Notes: generated from the sequence alone by a model not told the origin. A stretch of 64,000 nt of DNA from Eumeta japonica (GCA_005406025.1 BGZK01000213.1:434001-498000), one strand, 5' to 3'. Positions 36,371 to 49,744 are shown, counted from the stretch's first letter. Made by a program: numbers and translations.

Positions 36371-36722
36371 AATAATAAGACAAAAAATACGGAATTATAT
36401 AAATAAACAATATATCTTTACGCTTGAAGGAATATGTTCTATTTTTATTGTTCATTTGTTTGTGACTAGCTCTGCAACTTCGAAAACATGTAAATTATTT
36501 TTAATAATTATCTAGATTTCCGTGACCTAATTTACGTAAAATAAAGTCTACACGGTGCCTAAGTTACTGGTAGAAAACATCATGAAAAATTCAATAATAG
36601 TTTTCAAAATAGTTAGATTAAAATAACGAATTTTTTTTAATACTCTTATTCTCTTGCGCTCCCTACATCAATCACAATCAGTTTTCGGCAAATAAGGGCA
36701 ATGGACAGATATGATAGTTCTA

Positions 36723-36750
36723 CATATAGTAATAAAACTATTACTATATG
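36723..36750. repeat. 12-bp hairpin
   Basis: CATATAGTAATA and its exact complement are separated by AAAC. A small perfect stem-loop of unknown role. Confidence 0.8.
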
Positions 36751-37319
36751 CAATTTTTATTTATGAACAGCATAAATGGATGGTTATCGAAAACCGATTA
36801 ATGAGTGCGGGGGGAGCGATTTCTAAATCCTACCGTAACGCCAGTCTGACACGCTAATCCGAACCTATAAGCACTCAATTGTTATAACCCTAAGGGTTTG
36901 AGTGATATATGATTAGATTAGTGGCCTAAATCACAAATTTTAAATATGGGGGACTGCCTGAGGAAAAAGGTGTATGATGCGTTTATGTAAAGTTTATTTT
37001 TTTTAGCAATTTTAAACGACCAAGTCTTTTGCAGGCGCAGGCATAAGATTCATGTTTTTTTGCTGCGACTCCTTCTATATATGTGTATGCCTGCGACTGC
37101 AAATATTTGTCATATCTGATTGGATGATTTTTTACATCGTCTCGTTTTCATAATTTTAGTTCGCTTTTATGCTTTCGAGATTTTTTATTTATATAATTAT
37201 TTTTATTATTATTTTGTTTACGTGTACATGTTTAACAATGGTATGGCACGTTGACAGGGTATGTCACACTTGCTTAAAATGAAAATCAATGAAAATAGTT
37301 TTAATTTCTCTAACAACAT

Positions 37320-37720
37320 TTTATTAATGTTTTCTGCATTATTGTGAGGCATTTTGATTGGAGCGTCACAGCCTAACGTCATTCCGACCGCTGGGTGCAC
37401 AGCGAGCGATTTTCGACGCGTAATCGCATTAACTGTGCTCACGAGAACAGACACTTTGTTTCGCGCTCATTAATAGCGATTTCCATAATTTAACGAGGGA
37501 AAGCTATTAGCGAGCGTCTCGAGAACGGAACCCTCGACTGCCTTTACCGAGACGGGCTTCTTAACTGCTGGACCGCGGCGGAGTCGCCTTATCGGCCCTC
37601 TAAACGGGCATCCCGATGTGGACGAGATCGAATCTCTTTAAGAACGCACAATGAGTTCGCACGACCCCGTAATTCTTTTGTGACCGAAAAACTTTAGAAA
37701 CAAATCAGACAATACTGTCT
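37320..37720. promoter_or_regulatory. CpG-rich island, candidate regulatory
   Basis: About 400 bases have clearly more CpG than the intron around them (TTTCGACGCGTAATCGC, GCGAGCGTCTCGAG, ACCGCGGCGGAGTCGCC). No recognisable peptide, repeat word or splice site is present. A regulatory element or an unmapped alternative first exon of cv-c are possible readings. Confidence 0.25.
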
Positions 37721-37829
37721 CTATACGGGGTCGAAAGTTTTATAACGGAGACCCGGTTATGTGTGACCGTACGAGAACTGGGCCGAGTGATATCGTTCGG
37801 TAGTGGTTGAAAGCTGTATCGCGTGACCG

Positions 37830-38075
37830 GAATCGCGAACTAAATCAAGAGCGGAAACGTAAATAAAAACGGTTCCAGAATCAAAATGGAAATCTGAATG
37901 AGAGCGGGATAAGAATTGGAATCGAAGTCGACACCAGGCTTGAAATAGAGAATGGGGCGATAACAGAAATTGAGAGCAGGACTGAGTTCGCAATCATCTG
38001 TTTACAACATCATCGGTCGATGTAAAAGATGTAGGAATTCATTGTGTCCATGCGGGCAAAGTCGCGGACGAAACT
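37830..38075. repeat. GAATCGAAGTCG tract with hairpin remnant and CGGGCAAAGTCGCGG end
   Basis: AATCAAGAGCGGAAACG, AATGAGAGCGGG, TTGGAATCGAAGTCG and AGAGCAGGACTGAG form the tract. CATCATCGGTCGATGTAAAAGATGTAGGAATTC (38008-38040) is a decayed form of the hairpin at 10241-10276, and CATGCGGGCAAAGTCGCGG (38051-38069) is the family's end. Confidence 0.65.
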
Positions 38076-41000
38076 TAATTTTAAATAGAAGATTTCTTCA
38101 ATGCGACTAATTTTAAAATTGAAATATAGGTAGCCGTTGTAATTGTTACAGCAAAAAAGAAACACAAGTATCATTAATTTGGATTTGGAAGTATATGAAT
38201 AAAAAGTTTTTAATTGAAGAACTTTGCATCTTTCAATTTATGAATATAAAAAATGTCTTCTGTTCATTGAAAATCAGTCAGTAACTTATATTCAATAAAC
38301 GTGGTACAAGTTTTTTTAATTTTTAATTATTTTTTTACAAGAGACAACGACGAGGAATTAGTCAGTTTCTTATGAAAATTATATTTAATTGTCTGGCTCC
38401 CAGAATTTCCTACACGCGCGGAGCCCTGTCAATTTTATCATGCAGCATTATCTAGACATGTACTGCCTTCAAAGGAAATACAGAAGCGCTAGTTACACGC
38501 TTGAGCGTTGTTGCGGTTAATTGGAATCAGACGGGCCGCGGCACGTTGGACGTATGGAGGTCAGAGGGCTAATTATTGCATATGGCGGATCGCAGGTTCA
38601 CACGAACGAGCATCTACTCGTGAATCCAGTAGAAACCTCCCTGGCCTTGGATGAGACAAGAAACCTTCTACGAGAAGAAGCTATCGGTGCGAAGCGCTGT
38701 ACTCATGAGATGAGACTGAATACTGGTGTCGCAACTTGGTAAAGTTCAAAATACAGAATACACGGACATCAGTCGAGGAGTCGTCAATGAAGATTGTAGA
38801 TCAGAGCATTCCTTCTTTTTTATTAGCGCGTTGGTAAGATATTTTTATTGGTTCGCTGTTCGGGTATATAGAGAATGTATAAAGATGAAAAACTAGTTGA
38901 AAGCAAGTTCGATTCGTGAGTTTAGAATTTCGTACGATATTCGAAAAAGAGTTGGGTCAGGTCTTTAGTACAGTACAACGCACGAATTTTTGCCGCTCTG
39001 AATCGCCTGCGAATGTTGTGATGCGCGAGTTCTGCGCTCCCCGACTCTTCCTTCTTCTCCCCCGCATTCCCCTTCATTTTACACCATTGCGACGTTTTTG
39101 TGACTAACTTCATAGCCGCTGAGATTCGTGCGTCGCAATGTACTTCGAGATTCGAGTTTGATGATGGCGTGTGGATTAGGCTGCGACGACCGTTGTCGGC
39201 AATATGATCCGACGGCTTAATGTGCTACTCGTGTTAAACAGTAAATAATTTAATTACCTTAAAATATTATTTAGTCTATTCGCCCTCTATCAAGTATTGA
39301 GCCAACTACGTTGTGATTCCAAAGCAAAGCTCTACTTTTATCAATCATGTGTGATACCACACTTTGAAATTGTTATGATTTTAAAAAGCTAATATCAAGT
39401 TTGTTACCCGTCTTCAACCACACGACATCCATTGCTGAAAATTTCCCATCAACTTAGATTTTCACGACAGACTAGTCCTGGGTTGCGCGCAACCAATAGC
39501 GACTTGGGTCAGTACGGCACCATACGATGTCTTTTATCACTTCATCCTTAACATTAACGGCGCCTCTAGTGATAACTCTCCGTAATTACTAAACTTTTCG
39601 CAGTACGCAGAAGCTCGCCCAGGTTTAAATAGGGATCCAATTAAAGTTATCGCGGTGGCTTTCAATCAGTTTTTATTTTTCGCAGGTCGACTCAGAGCGC
39701 GGGCCTCTGCCGATAGGCTTAATCGAATCGCCGTCGGTCTGTTTCACTCACCTAATTTAGGTTCCATTTGGCGGCGTTCCGCACCAGAGGGCGCGCTTTT
39801 CATAAAAGACACCCATTTGCTGGCACAATACGTCGAAAATGAAAGTCGGCGTTTCGCTCTTGGACTGTCGTCTCTGAATATAGAAGTAATTTACACAGTT
39901 CATGTAAAAGAAATTGTTTTTTTTTGTTGTAACAATGTTCGTCTCAATAATCGGTGAAATCTACCTATTAGTAATTTAAACTACCGGTCTTTCAAATCTC
40001 TCGATACTGTGTCTGTGCGCAGAACTGGCCCGTCATTCAGCGTATTATATGCGTAGTGACTTAAAAGTTATTACGTATAATTAAAATGACGCTTTTATGC
40101 AATCGAAATAATTGGAAAATTTCGTATTAGTAAATGATATAATAAATAAAAAAATATTTGAGATTTTTTTTCATTATATGGTGGAGTAATTATTTTAAAA
40201 TCGTTGAAGCTTCAATTGAAACTGTTTAGTTTCAATTATTGGCATTGCGATTACCACAATAGGGCAGTTACCAATTTTTTTATTGATATGTTTATTGATT
40301 TTTTATTAAAAAAAAACAGATTAGTGATATTAGTTTTAAAAAAAATATCAAGTCACGAATGTTATAATTTACCAGTTATATAAAATATAATAGTTTAAAA
40401 GTGCATATTGCAAGAAAGAGATATAAAAAGAATTTTCGATGGCTTTTAATTTTCTGTTATTTTAACCGATTTTAATTTGAATTTCATCCTTCTAACAGTA
40501 TTTAGTCAGCTTACATATTTTATTAACAAGTTGAGTATTTTCAGTATTATTCAATTGCCAAATGTTTACATTAAAATTATGTTGGCCCGAGAGTCCGAGA
40601 CATTAAAAATGTCTTTAACAACTAAGATAAATTAATGAAGGCCTAATAAAAACATGTAAATACAATTTCGCACAATTTATCTATCTAGTTTTCAGTTCTG
40701 CATTTATGAACTTAAAATAAATCGTACCTTTAATGGGAGATCAAAATTTTTAAAATCATATTAAAAAAATCTGATTTTTTGACACTCACAATTTTGTCCA
40801 TAAAAGAAACTAAATTGGCCCATAAAAAATGTTTTACAGAGATTCCATACAATCCTTTCATTTATTGCAATTCAAATTTAGACGGAAAAAATCTATTTTT
40901 GAGCGTAAATAATGTTTACATTGTCTTGTCATCACCAAAATCAAGAAATAAAACTTGATTATTTACGGCCTTTGTCCATATGGATTGTAATAAGTGAATT

Positions 41001-41552
41001 ATATTATGTATGTACTACGAAAAATTATGTTTGAATTGGTTCCCTATACTACTATAGCGAAACATCTAAAATTTTTTTGGTATACAAAACCTTTTTATTC
41101 TGAAAAGCTTCTTATTTTAAACATTTGTGCCCTTTCTTTAGTATTTCTACACGTTAAGCTAAATCAATTTTTAATAATTTAATTGCTGGTATTAATAATA
41201 ATCATTATTTCATTATTTACAGGAAAAAAATTAGACCACTACATTTGTTCTGGTGGTTGTTTCAAAAGAAAATAACAGAAAAGGTTCTTATCATGATCAT
41301 TTCGCCTATCGATTGATCCCAAGCTGCTGGCCAAGCCAATTGTGGGCAATGATAGCATCACAGGTACGGTATGGGCTTTTGTTATAATCGTTTAAAGGTT
41401 TGCCAAGCGTAGCGATTGAAGCACAAATCTAGGCATGTAAGAAGTGAGTCCTAAGACTTTTGATCTATATATAAAAATATAAGTTTATTATGAATATGAA
41501 GTATGGCATGATTTTTTTAAGTCCACATTTCGTTTCTCAATCTATTGTCTAC

Positions 41553-41608
41553 TAAATAAATAATTAAGTGTGTAAGTAAGTAAATAAATAATTAAGTGTG
41601 TAAGTAGA
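41553..41608. repeat. 28-bp tandem duplication
   Basis: TAAATAAATAATTAAGTGTG plus TAAGTAAG at 41553-41580 is repeated at 41581-41608 with a difference only in the last two bases. Confidence 0.9.
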
Positions 41609-41942
41609 TAAATAATATAAATACAGGTATTTTAGAAATGCACAAAAAAATTTACCTAAATTAAAAATCATAATATTAATACAAATATATATCGTGTATA
41701 TATATAATTTTCGTCTTATAACAGCAATAATGTAAGGAAATGGATTATTCATATCATTTTTGTGAAATGTAAATTAATTGCAAATAATGAAAGTGCATGG
41801 TAACGTTACGATGAGTCCTAATAAATATTTCTACTAACTATGATTCTAAATATAGAGATTATATATTAAAATGTAGTAATTGTGTATGTATATATATACG
41901 TGTATGTATAAATAAAATTTTGTTAATATGAAATTCAGTAGA

Positions 41943-42003
41943 TTCTTTGTATAAATTAATGTTTTAAATATAATTCTTTGTATAAATAAATGTTTTAAAT
42001 TGT
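41943..42003. repeat. 31-bp tandem duplication
   Basis: TTCTTTGTATAAATTAATGT and the following 11 bases are repeated directly, with single-base differences. With the unit at 41553 and the (TA)n run at 42059 it forms a cluster of simple repeats. Confidence 0.85.
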
Positions 42004-42054
42004 TACTATATTTCATCCTTCTTCCTATATACGAATATATACATTAAATATACC

Positions 42055-42058
<4 letters not shown>

Positions 42059-42142
<84 letters not shown>
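42059..42142. repeat. (TA)42 microsatellite
   Basis: Eighty-four uninterrupted bases of TA. It immediately precedes the most GC-rich patch of the intron (42170-42270). Confidence 0.97.
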
Positions 42143-42144
<2 letters not shown>

Positions 42145-42169
42145 ATCGCTAAGCTTTAACCGATCACGA

Positions 42170-42470
42170 AATAAGAGTTGAAACGGCGCAAACTTCGTTA
42201 CGCCGGTAAAGAACGCCGGGCGGGCGGCGCCGGCGGGGCAATTCCAAATAACCCTATTACGGCGGAAAATGACGTGTCTTGTGTCGGAAACTCCGATAGT
42301 TGCCTGAACAAGGGAAGTTTCTCGAAGCAATCGCTGCGAGCTCTCGACTGTCAAGGGATATTTTTTTTCCATTTCTTCCCTGGCGCTTCATTTGTCGAGG
42401 TGGCGTACGCTTGTCGCCGTGTATAATGGGTGTGGTGTTATTGTCAGCACTTGTTAAATTACATGTCGAT
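42170..42470. promoter_or_regulatory. GC-rich island next to (TA)n
   Basis: The island includes GCCGGGCGGGCGGCGCCGGC (about 42211-42232), CGTCTTGTG words, CTCGAAGCAATCGCTGCGAG, and GGTGGCGTACGCTTGTCGCC. Open frames exist on both strands, but none resembles a known protein and none shows splice sites suited to cv-c phases. Candidate regulatory element or remnant of a GC-rich mobile element. Confidence 0.3.
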
Positions 42471-42477
42471 GACGTAA

Positions 42478-42560
42478 TTTTTGACCGACTTCAAAAAAGA
42501 AGAAGATTCGACATTCGTCGACTCACCGATTCCCGGAAACGGCTCAACCGATTTAGATAA
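42478..42560 (+). repeat. GACCGACTTCAAAAAA repeat fragment
   Basis: TTTGACCGACTTCAAAAAAG followed by AAGAAGATTCG and CGGCTCAACCGATTTAG is a phrase I recognise from abundant lepidopteran non-autonomous repeats. Only this piece is present. Confidence 0.55.
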
Positions 42561-42744
42561 TATACACTGTATTCATTAGGGCAAAACCCGAGTTTGCTCC
42601 ATATACTTTTCTATAATGTGAAAATATTTCGTCTCTTAGAAAGACGGCAAAACCGTATTTATAATACTACCATTGTTGCATACTTTTCTCGTATTTTGAA
42701 TTATTTGTCAAAAATCATAACAGCTGATTTATATTAATTGTATT

Positions 42745-43251
42745 GTGTTATTTTCACAGATATTTCAATATTATCATACATACATATCGTCAAAATTGGT
42801 TCAATATTTTCTTGATTACACAGTAATTAAGCAGATTACGTCACCCTTATCTCAACTTTCTGGTGAGTTGGGGAAAAATATGAAAATCGAAAGGCCTTTA
42901 AAACTAAACCTTATCAATAGCCTTGCCAAATAATGGGTCCAAAGACGGTCATACTCCAACTAAACATACAAAGATCCTGAATTGTTTGCCAGCGTTACTG
43001 GAAAATTTGAGATCGGAACTGATTTTCCACTTTCTCCGTACAAAAGTAAAACCGCCATACAACAAATTGTTTCATTCTCTATCAAATCTTGCATATCTAA
43101 TACAATACAACAATTTAATAACAATTGCTTGTGGCCGCAGACGAATAAACATGATGCAGTGACACCTATCAATGATGAAAAATTAAAACTGTTCTCAGAG
43201 TTTGCATTTTTAATGGCAACAACTCAGTGTCCTCGTATACTGATACAGTAG
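42745..43251 (+). pseudogene. degenerate reading frame of unknown origin
   Basis: One plus-strand frame is open over 169 codons except for two stops (42931-42933 and ten codons later), in DNA where stops are otherwise frequent. The translation is not low-complexity: it has SSKLVQYFLDYTVIKQ, then LKLNLINSLAK, then after the stops KDPELFASVTGKFEIGTDFP, SPYKSKTAIQQIVSFSIKSC and NDEKLKLFSEFAFLMATTQC. I do not recognise the family. No start, promoter or splice evidence was found. It could be a remnant of a mobile-element protein or of a retrocopy; chance is not excluded. Confidence 0.3.
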
Positions 43252-43919
43252 CCAAAAAGATCAACATACGACACCTCTCAACGTCCACTGCGCATCCACT
43301 ACCTGTTTTGAGGGGCTGTCAAGGGAAGGCTGTGGTGAGAATGTAATGCAATAAACACTACGTCTATAACGACATCGTTAAACTGTAAAAAAATGTTTCA
43401 AAATAATCAGTTGCACTAGAATTATATGAGTGCAATTTGTGAGAGTGTTTGTTTGTTCTAGACTCTTTCATGCTTAAACTACCAAATATATTTCGATCAA
43501 ATACGAGAAGTAGATACGTTATTTTTGTTATCTAAACGTATTATAAAACAGTAGAACTCGGCGTTACTGTACATTGAAAGTACATATGAGAAGTGTAGAG
43601 GGAAAATAAGAGAAATGTGATATAAGACAAAACGACCATTTTTAATTTTTTTGTCTGTGTCTGCTCGCGCACGTTTCTGAAATTACTGAACAGATTTTCG
43701 TGCTGCTTTCACGGATACATAGAGCTTGGCTTGGAGCAGAACATAGGATTAATTTAATTTAAATCGATTATCTGAAAAAAGTTATTCTCGGTACAGTAGT
43801 GAGATTGTATAAAGTATAAAAATTCTTTCACAAATAGAAAACTACACTATTCCGGAATAATATAGCTCATATTTTACTTTGTTAGTAGCATTTCAGTATA
43901 GCGTAGTCCTGGCTTCTTA

Positions 43920-44100
43920 CAAACTGGAGCCGCGAGCGATATCGGAAAGGAACGCGGGACGAAGAGTATAATGCAGAGCCAGGATCGAAATTGAGAACCT
44001 GGTCGGGGCCGAAACCGAGCGTCGAATGATTATTAATATCGAAAGCGTGACTTTCTATCTCTGTGCGAGCGAAACCTTAGCCAGAAAGCTAGTATTATAA
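43920..44100. repeat. tract family member with GCGAAACC end
   Basis: GGAGCCGCGAGCGATATCGG, AAGGAACGCGGGACG, CCAGGATCGAAATTGAGAACC, GGTCGGGGCCGAAACCGAGCG and TATCGAAAGCGTGACTTTC form the tract. Then TGTGCGAGCGAAACCTTAGCC and AGCTAGT (44063-44093) give an RTE-like terminal signature. Confidence 0.6.
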
Positions 44101-44789
44101 TACTGAAAACAGCTCATGACATCTGAGTTGACGTCGCTTTATCGAAGAGTGCTTTGGACCAAATCATATGAGCATGGAACCCGGCCGTTGATTTAAACAG
44201 TAAATTTATTATAGATGCGTTGTCTTCGCAAACCAATTCCTCTTTTTGTCACTAATATTGTCTCTAATTGACACGTTTCACTTAGAGAAATGACGCGCTT
44301 TTAATTTTTATATTATCTCGTGAATAGTTTGACTTAGAATAATTTGGTCCATCTCTGATTATGATGAGAACTTGACGCGTTTTTACGTACGTTAACAATA
44401 CAGATCAACAATATGCATATATATTATCGAAATACGTGCGAATATTTTCACCCACTTAAGGTATTATGCGGCTTCGTTCCCGCGGCCTTACATTTTTGTC
44501 ATAATTTATAAACGTACATAAACGAGCTTTCGTCTTTTATATTAATGCCATAAAAAATATATCGGGCACACCGTTTATTCCGCACCACTTTTCGCCTGTA
44601 GTTTCACCCGCGGTGAATATTAATCGGATGTCTCATGGAGCGAAATTTATCAGGAATATATGCCGTGGAGAAAAATATATGGGACACTTTAACTGCTTTC
44701 TGTATGCGGCTTTGTTTACATGAAAACGGAATCAATTCTTTCGTAATTAATACTAAACCTAATAATTTGATTACCTGATTCTAAGAGGA

Positions 44790-44885
44790 ATGTCCAAGCG
44801 GGAACCGAATTCGAAATATACCGGGATTAAAACCGAAACCGAGAATTGGTTAAAATCGGAATAGAAAGCAAGATTAGAAAAGAGT
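44790..44885. repeat. GGGAACCGAATTCG tract
   Basis: AAGCGGGAACCGAATTCG, ATACCGGGATTAAAACCGAAACCGAG and AAATCGGAATAGAAAG are family words without a visible tail. It lies 700 nt from the member at 43920-44100 in the same orientation. Confidence 0.5.
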
Positions 44886-46395
44886 ACATATATTTATATA
44901 TTTCGATGAAATACACACATAAATAAATAAGTACATAAGTAAATAGTGTAACATAAAAGTCTCGTTTTCAACGTTTATTTGTATGCATTTCTTCCACCCA
45001 AGTATCTTGTAAAACTTAATCTCTAGGGCAAAATTAACTTTTAATTGTTGTATCGGTCAAGGATCGTATTTAAATCGTGCTCACGCGACTAAAAGGTATA
45101 CAAACCATAACTCAATATTATTTATGGTCCGTTGGTTTGCAAATTTTTGTACTAATCTCGAATTCCAGCGTACAGCGTGGTACACGGAAATTCGTTATTT
45201 TCACGAAAACGTGTTTTAAAAAGGTCTTTTTTATATATATGTATATAAAAGAACGTTGTGGGTCTCGTACTGTTAATATGCGTTTAATTTACGTTGCGCA
45301 CGACATTAGCGGAAGTCGCGCCATTTTAATGGCTGTTCATTTGGACGTTGTTTTAGGTATTTTTTTGATGTATTCAGTTAGATTAAATGGTAATATTATG
45401 TTTATCGATTGAAATAAACGTTTGTTCTTTAATTATGGTCACACATGTAAAAGGATATTAGAGGTGCATAGATATCTCATATCACTCATGAGGCATATTA
45501 GCTGTATTCCATCATGCGTATCCATGCGGTGTACGGATTTATATCGAGTTAGTCCTCGAACTGCCCTAGGTTTCTAATTAGGTTTAACGTTGACTTAACG
45601 TCAGCCCGTCCGAGTGATTGGAGAGGTCGGGGCCACCATCCATCCAACTTCCGATCTTAGCGTGCCTATAGCTTAACCTAGTTAACAGCTACCAAAGTGC
45701 CGTCGCTCGAACTACAACCGAATAGTGTTCAATCGAAAATCACTCTAAAATACGTATCTGCGTACTATGGACGTATGCGAATTTACAAAAATTATAGATT
45801 ATAACTTACGTCGTTTCGTTTATAGTATCGTCGCTTTCCTGACGCTCACTAAAATACACAACCTCTCAATATATTACCAAAGACACGCACGCCTTTATGC
45901 ACTGAAATCGGACACAAAAAAAGTGTCCTATTTTACGAGTCTCAATATTTTATCGCTTTGACCGTCCAAAAACGAATGCGCACTTCGACTCGTGCGCACG
46001 TCTACTAACGTGAAACCGTCCTAATCAGCCCTTTATCAACGTTTGACATAAAAAAGACGGTCGTTTTGACATTCCGCCCCCCGCCCCCCCGTGGGGCCAA
46101 CCGCCGAGTCGAAAATACCGGGCGTTTAGGAATACAGTCACCCTCAAAAATATTTTACCTGCTGCTATTGTGATATTGCTGATTTGCCGTCATCTACTTA
46201 CAATGCTTTGTTTGGACTGGGATGACGTGATGTTTGTTTTGGGATGACCTCTCCATTTCGACGTTTATTTATGATTATTGTTTGAAAATTGACTTAGATC
46301 GCTATATGATTTTTTTTAAGGATAGCCCGGTTTAGTTTACGTCAAATTTAGACACACTGACATCCGACAGACACGCGTACGCACGCACGCACACA

Positions 46396-46397
<2 letters not shown>

Positions 46398-46442
<45 letters not shown>
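46398..46442. repeat. (AT)n microsatellite
   Basis: Forty-five bases of alternating AT, preceded by ACGCGTACGCACGCACGCACACACC. Confidence 0.95.
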
Positions 46443-46445
<3 letters not shown>

Positions 46446-47448
46446 ACGCACGTACCTATAAACCTGCACGCACATACGGACATCCCTTCTGAAAATGGTC
46501 GGTGAAATGAGGCCCTTCGTCTACGAGTCTGATGATATCTCTCGATTTTCGAAAACTGGCTTGAAAACAAAATTCAGCTGGCTTTATGAAAACTTTTGGT
46601 ATTCCCAATGGAACGATAGCGAGTAAAAACGAAAATTCGAATTTTGTGAACGAATGAAAAGGATTGTATGAAAATAATAAAACCGCATATACGATAACAA
46701 ACCGGAGTTGCCTCTAACGGAAACGGCGAATAATAACTAAGCAAACAGCCCGCTCACGTTCAAATATTTCCTGAGATTTTTGTGAGCGATATCGTATCTC
46801 CACTAGATATGACGACGGGATCGCTTATCTGGCGGTGCGTTGATTTAATGTAACACGTGTCTGTTAGTTTTAAGCAGAAAACATTTCAGCCGATCGAGAA
46901 ATGGTCAGTTCGCATGAGGATGTCGCAGAGATAGGATTAGAACAAGCAAATGTACCAAAAGTGTGCTCAGGGAATTGTTTGGTAGTAAACACAAAATAAT
47001 CAACATTTAGGTTCAAGTTCATTCTAGGAACATAAACTTTAGAAACAAATTTTACATCAAACATGATAATAATATGTATATAAATATAATGTAGATTAGG
47101 TTATATTACCTGAATTTCTATTTGTCCATTCATGAACTACGTCTGTATTAATAAAGCACACTTAAGTGCGCGTTCCATCTTGAGAGCGGAAAGAGGAGAC
47201 AGTTATACCCTTTCGCCATAGAAAATAATATATGTTTGAGGTTCATTAATACGGGCGTATTATTCTGAGGTGAGTTCGATGAACATCATACGTCTTGCGT
47301 CGGAGGTTGTACCAGAAAAATTGTCCAGAGTAAGCTATTCACTTTCTAGAGCCTCGTTCGAGTATAGCTTTAAAGTTACAAGAGTACATCTTCGTGGCGC
47401 TCCGTCCACACAAAAACAAGTATTTGAATCATTTTCATCTTCAAGGGA

Positions 47449-47456
47449 TGACGTCA
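47449..47456. promoter_or_regulatory. TGACGTCA site
   Basis: A full CRE palindrome in GGGATGACGTCATAGTTCGCG. The neighbourhood (47270-47510) is open on both strands for about 80 codons, but neither peptide is recognisable. Confidence 0.25.
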
Positions 47457-48559
47457 TAGTTCGCGCAAATAAGCACAGAAAACGACGGTCGCTGCTCAGT
47501 TCAAAGTGAGTTAGTGTCCGACCTACTTTAAGGTTTCGAATAAAAAAAATGCATCTAAAGAATAGAGCATTGGCCATCTTGTTAAAAATCTATTTGCGAT
47601 ATTAAAAAAAATCTGGCATCAATCGTAGGACCTAAAGGCAAGGAAAAGTGAGACCAAAAAGAAATGGTTCTCGTTTGTGAATGAAGAAAGCCACCTTCGG
47701 AGGCGCAGAAGAATTGTTTCTATTTTTTGAGGTAAGAAGAAGACTAAAAAAAGAGGATAACTCGAATCAGGTTAACCATAATGATAAGCGCCGTTTACGA
47801 AATCGGCGCTCTTCAACTACTTTCCACATCAGATCACTAGCTTGAGACAGATTCAAATATGGCTTGCATGGGTGAAAACGATAACAAGGAATCAGAAAAT
47901 ATTAATATGAAAGGTCTCAACATAAAGAATCCAATGTGTTTTTGACTGACCTAGAATTATTCTGCAATGATTCATCGAATTCAAGAAATAATAAATTTGC
48001 AGTTTAGAGTAAATTGATTTCTACTCATCCCATTTTTTTTTATATAAGTCGATGAAAAAATAGTTACATATTAACATGAATATTATAAAAAATCATCTCT
48101 AAACATATTTTCGAGAATGCTATCCGTAAATAGTTCACTTTATCAAATGTTAGAAGCCACCATTAAAAATAAACATGGAGTATTAAAACCGTTCAGTGTA
48201 GAATACGTAAAAAGGATAAAAGGTATTTAACCTACATCTACGAGTGTCAAGGGATCGCCCGCGACCGCATCTTAAAGGACACGTCCTTTGAATGGGCAAT
48301 TTAATTCTTATTGTCAACATACGGACTGGAGACAGAATAATATGGAAACGACACTATTTAAAACGAAAAACGATAAAATTGGCAAAGTTTATATAATTAA
48401 TTACTTGCTTTTTAAAATGCTAAAAAAAAAATTTTTCCTGTTAACCAAATGAAGATTACACTTGTAATAAAATTTCTTTTTCCTTAGGATTAAAGTTTAG
48501 TAAATGTAATTTTTATCGCATTTTTAAAGAGGAAACGAGCATGTCAACCACCAAAGAAT

Positions 48560-48680
48560 ACATACATGGTCACAGCCGCCCATGAACACTCGCAATCTCG
48601 GACGACTCAGCAGTACATTGCCGAGTTCTTGGGTAGAGATAGGATATCTGATGGATGGGAACTGGGCTGATAAAATTGAA
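48560..48680 (+). mobile_element. LINE 3' tail, copy 2
   Basis: Same phrase order as 21186-21330, more decayed: ATGGTCACAGCCGCCCATGAACA, CGCAATCTCGG, AGTACATTGCCGAG and GATAGGATATCTGATGG. Confidence 0.7.
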
Positions 48681-49744
48681 TCTAGAAAATGCATAGATAC
48701 CTTTGTTAAAAATGATCAGGCAACTGTTACAATTAAACAAGAATAATGTAACACTGATATTGATGATTTAAATAAACATTAATGCGTGTGATACGTGAAT
48801 TTCCATATTTTTAACGTGAACAGACAGCTGTATTCACACAATTGATTGATGTTAGTATATATATTATGCTTTTCAAAATACGAATCTGTGTAAGTTACAG
48901 TATCTCGAACATTTTTTGTTCAATACATTTAGTTCGGCACATCCATATTATTACTAACGCAATTTGTAATAAATCCTAGAACCTTCCTATTGTATTGGGT
49001 CGGCGCGATCCCTATATTGGTATGCCCTTACGTTATACAGTATGATTGTGCTTGATCGAATTACCTGGATACATTAGTACAAATTAATTTTGTTTTATTT
49101 AATCATTCAACTACCGTAAGATTAACAATCGTCTAATATTTTAGATGTATATATTTGGGATATTTATTGTATAAATTGTAGTTCTCTTGCAGGACATTTC
49201 ATTTGGAACGACACAACATGAATATGAGTCTGTCTATTTTAGAACCACTAGATTAAAAGTCTCCAAGTCTGTTGTTGCTGATAATTAGATTTAATGCCTG
49301 GTATTTTGAAATGAAACGTTTTTTTTGATAGGCCTCGTATATTTTATTTATCATTTTTTAATGTGTTTAATAAGGAGACTAAGCGTGGAGCGGTTATATA
49401 AAACTGATCGTTACTACAATTTAGGTAATGTGTTTAGTCTATGGTTCTTCTTTTCAAAGATCTAATAATAAAGTAAATTAGCCCTGAATGATCACACGTA
49501 GGAGTAGACAGAGTGAATTGAAGAATTCCTAAAACCGACAACTCGTACATTTTCTACATATTACTGATATTCAAAAATTATTTGTAGAACTAAAAGAATT
49601 TTTTTATTAGTAGTTTAAAATAAAAACAATTTGAACACCAATAAAATTTTGAAGTATTTGATCTCATAAGCACGAGTGTCCGTTTGTTTGTTCCACATAC
49701 ACGTGAGTGTCTTGTGACTCTTTATCTTCTCTCTTCAATTTTAT

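Noticed and set aside
42058..42372. 104-codon minus-strand frame
   Set aside because: Its last third is an Ile-Tyr run from the (TA)n microsatellite; the rest has no recognisable similarity.
45077..45412. 111-codon plus-strand frame
   Set aside because: No recognisable family or splice context; composition resembles the flanking intron.
46075..46100. C-rich run that might form a G-quadruplex on the minus strand
   Set aside because: It has two long C-runs but not four separated runs; the match to the usual pattern is weak.
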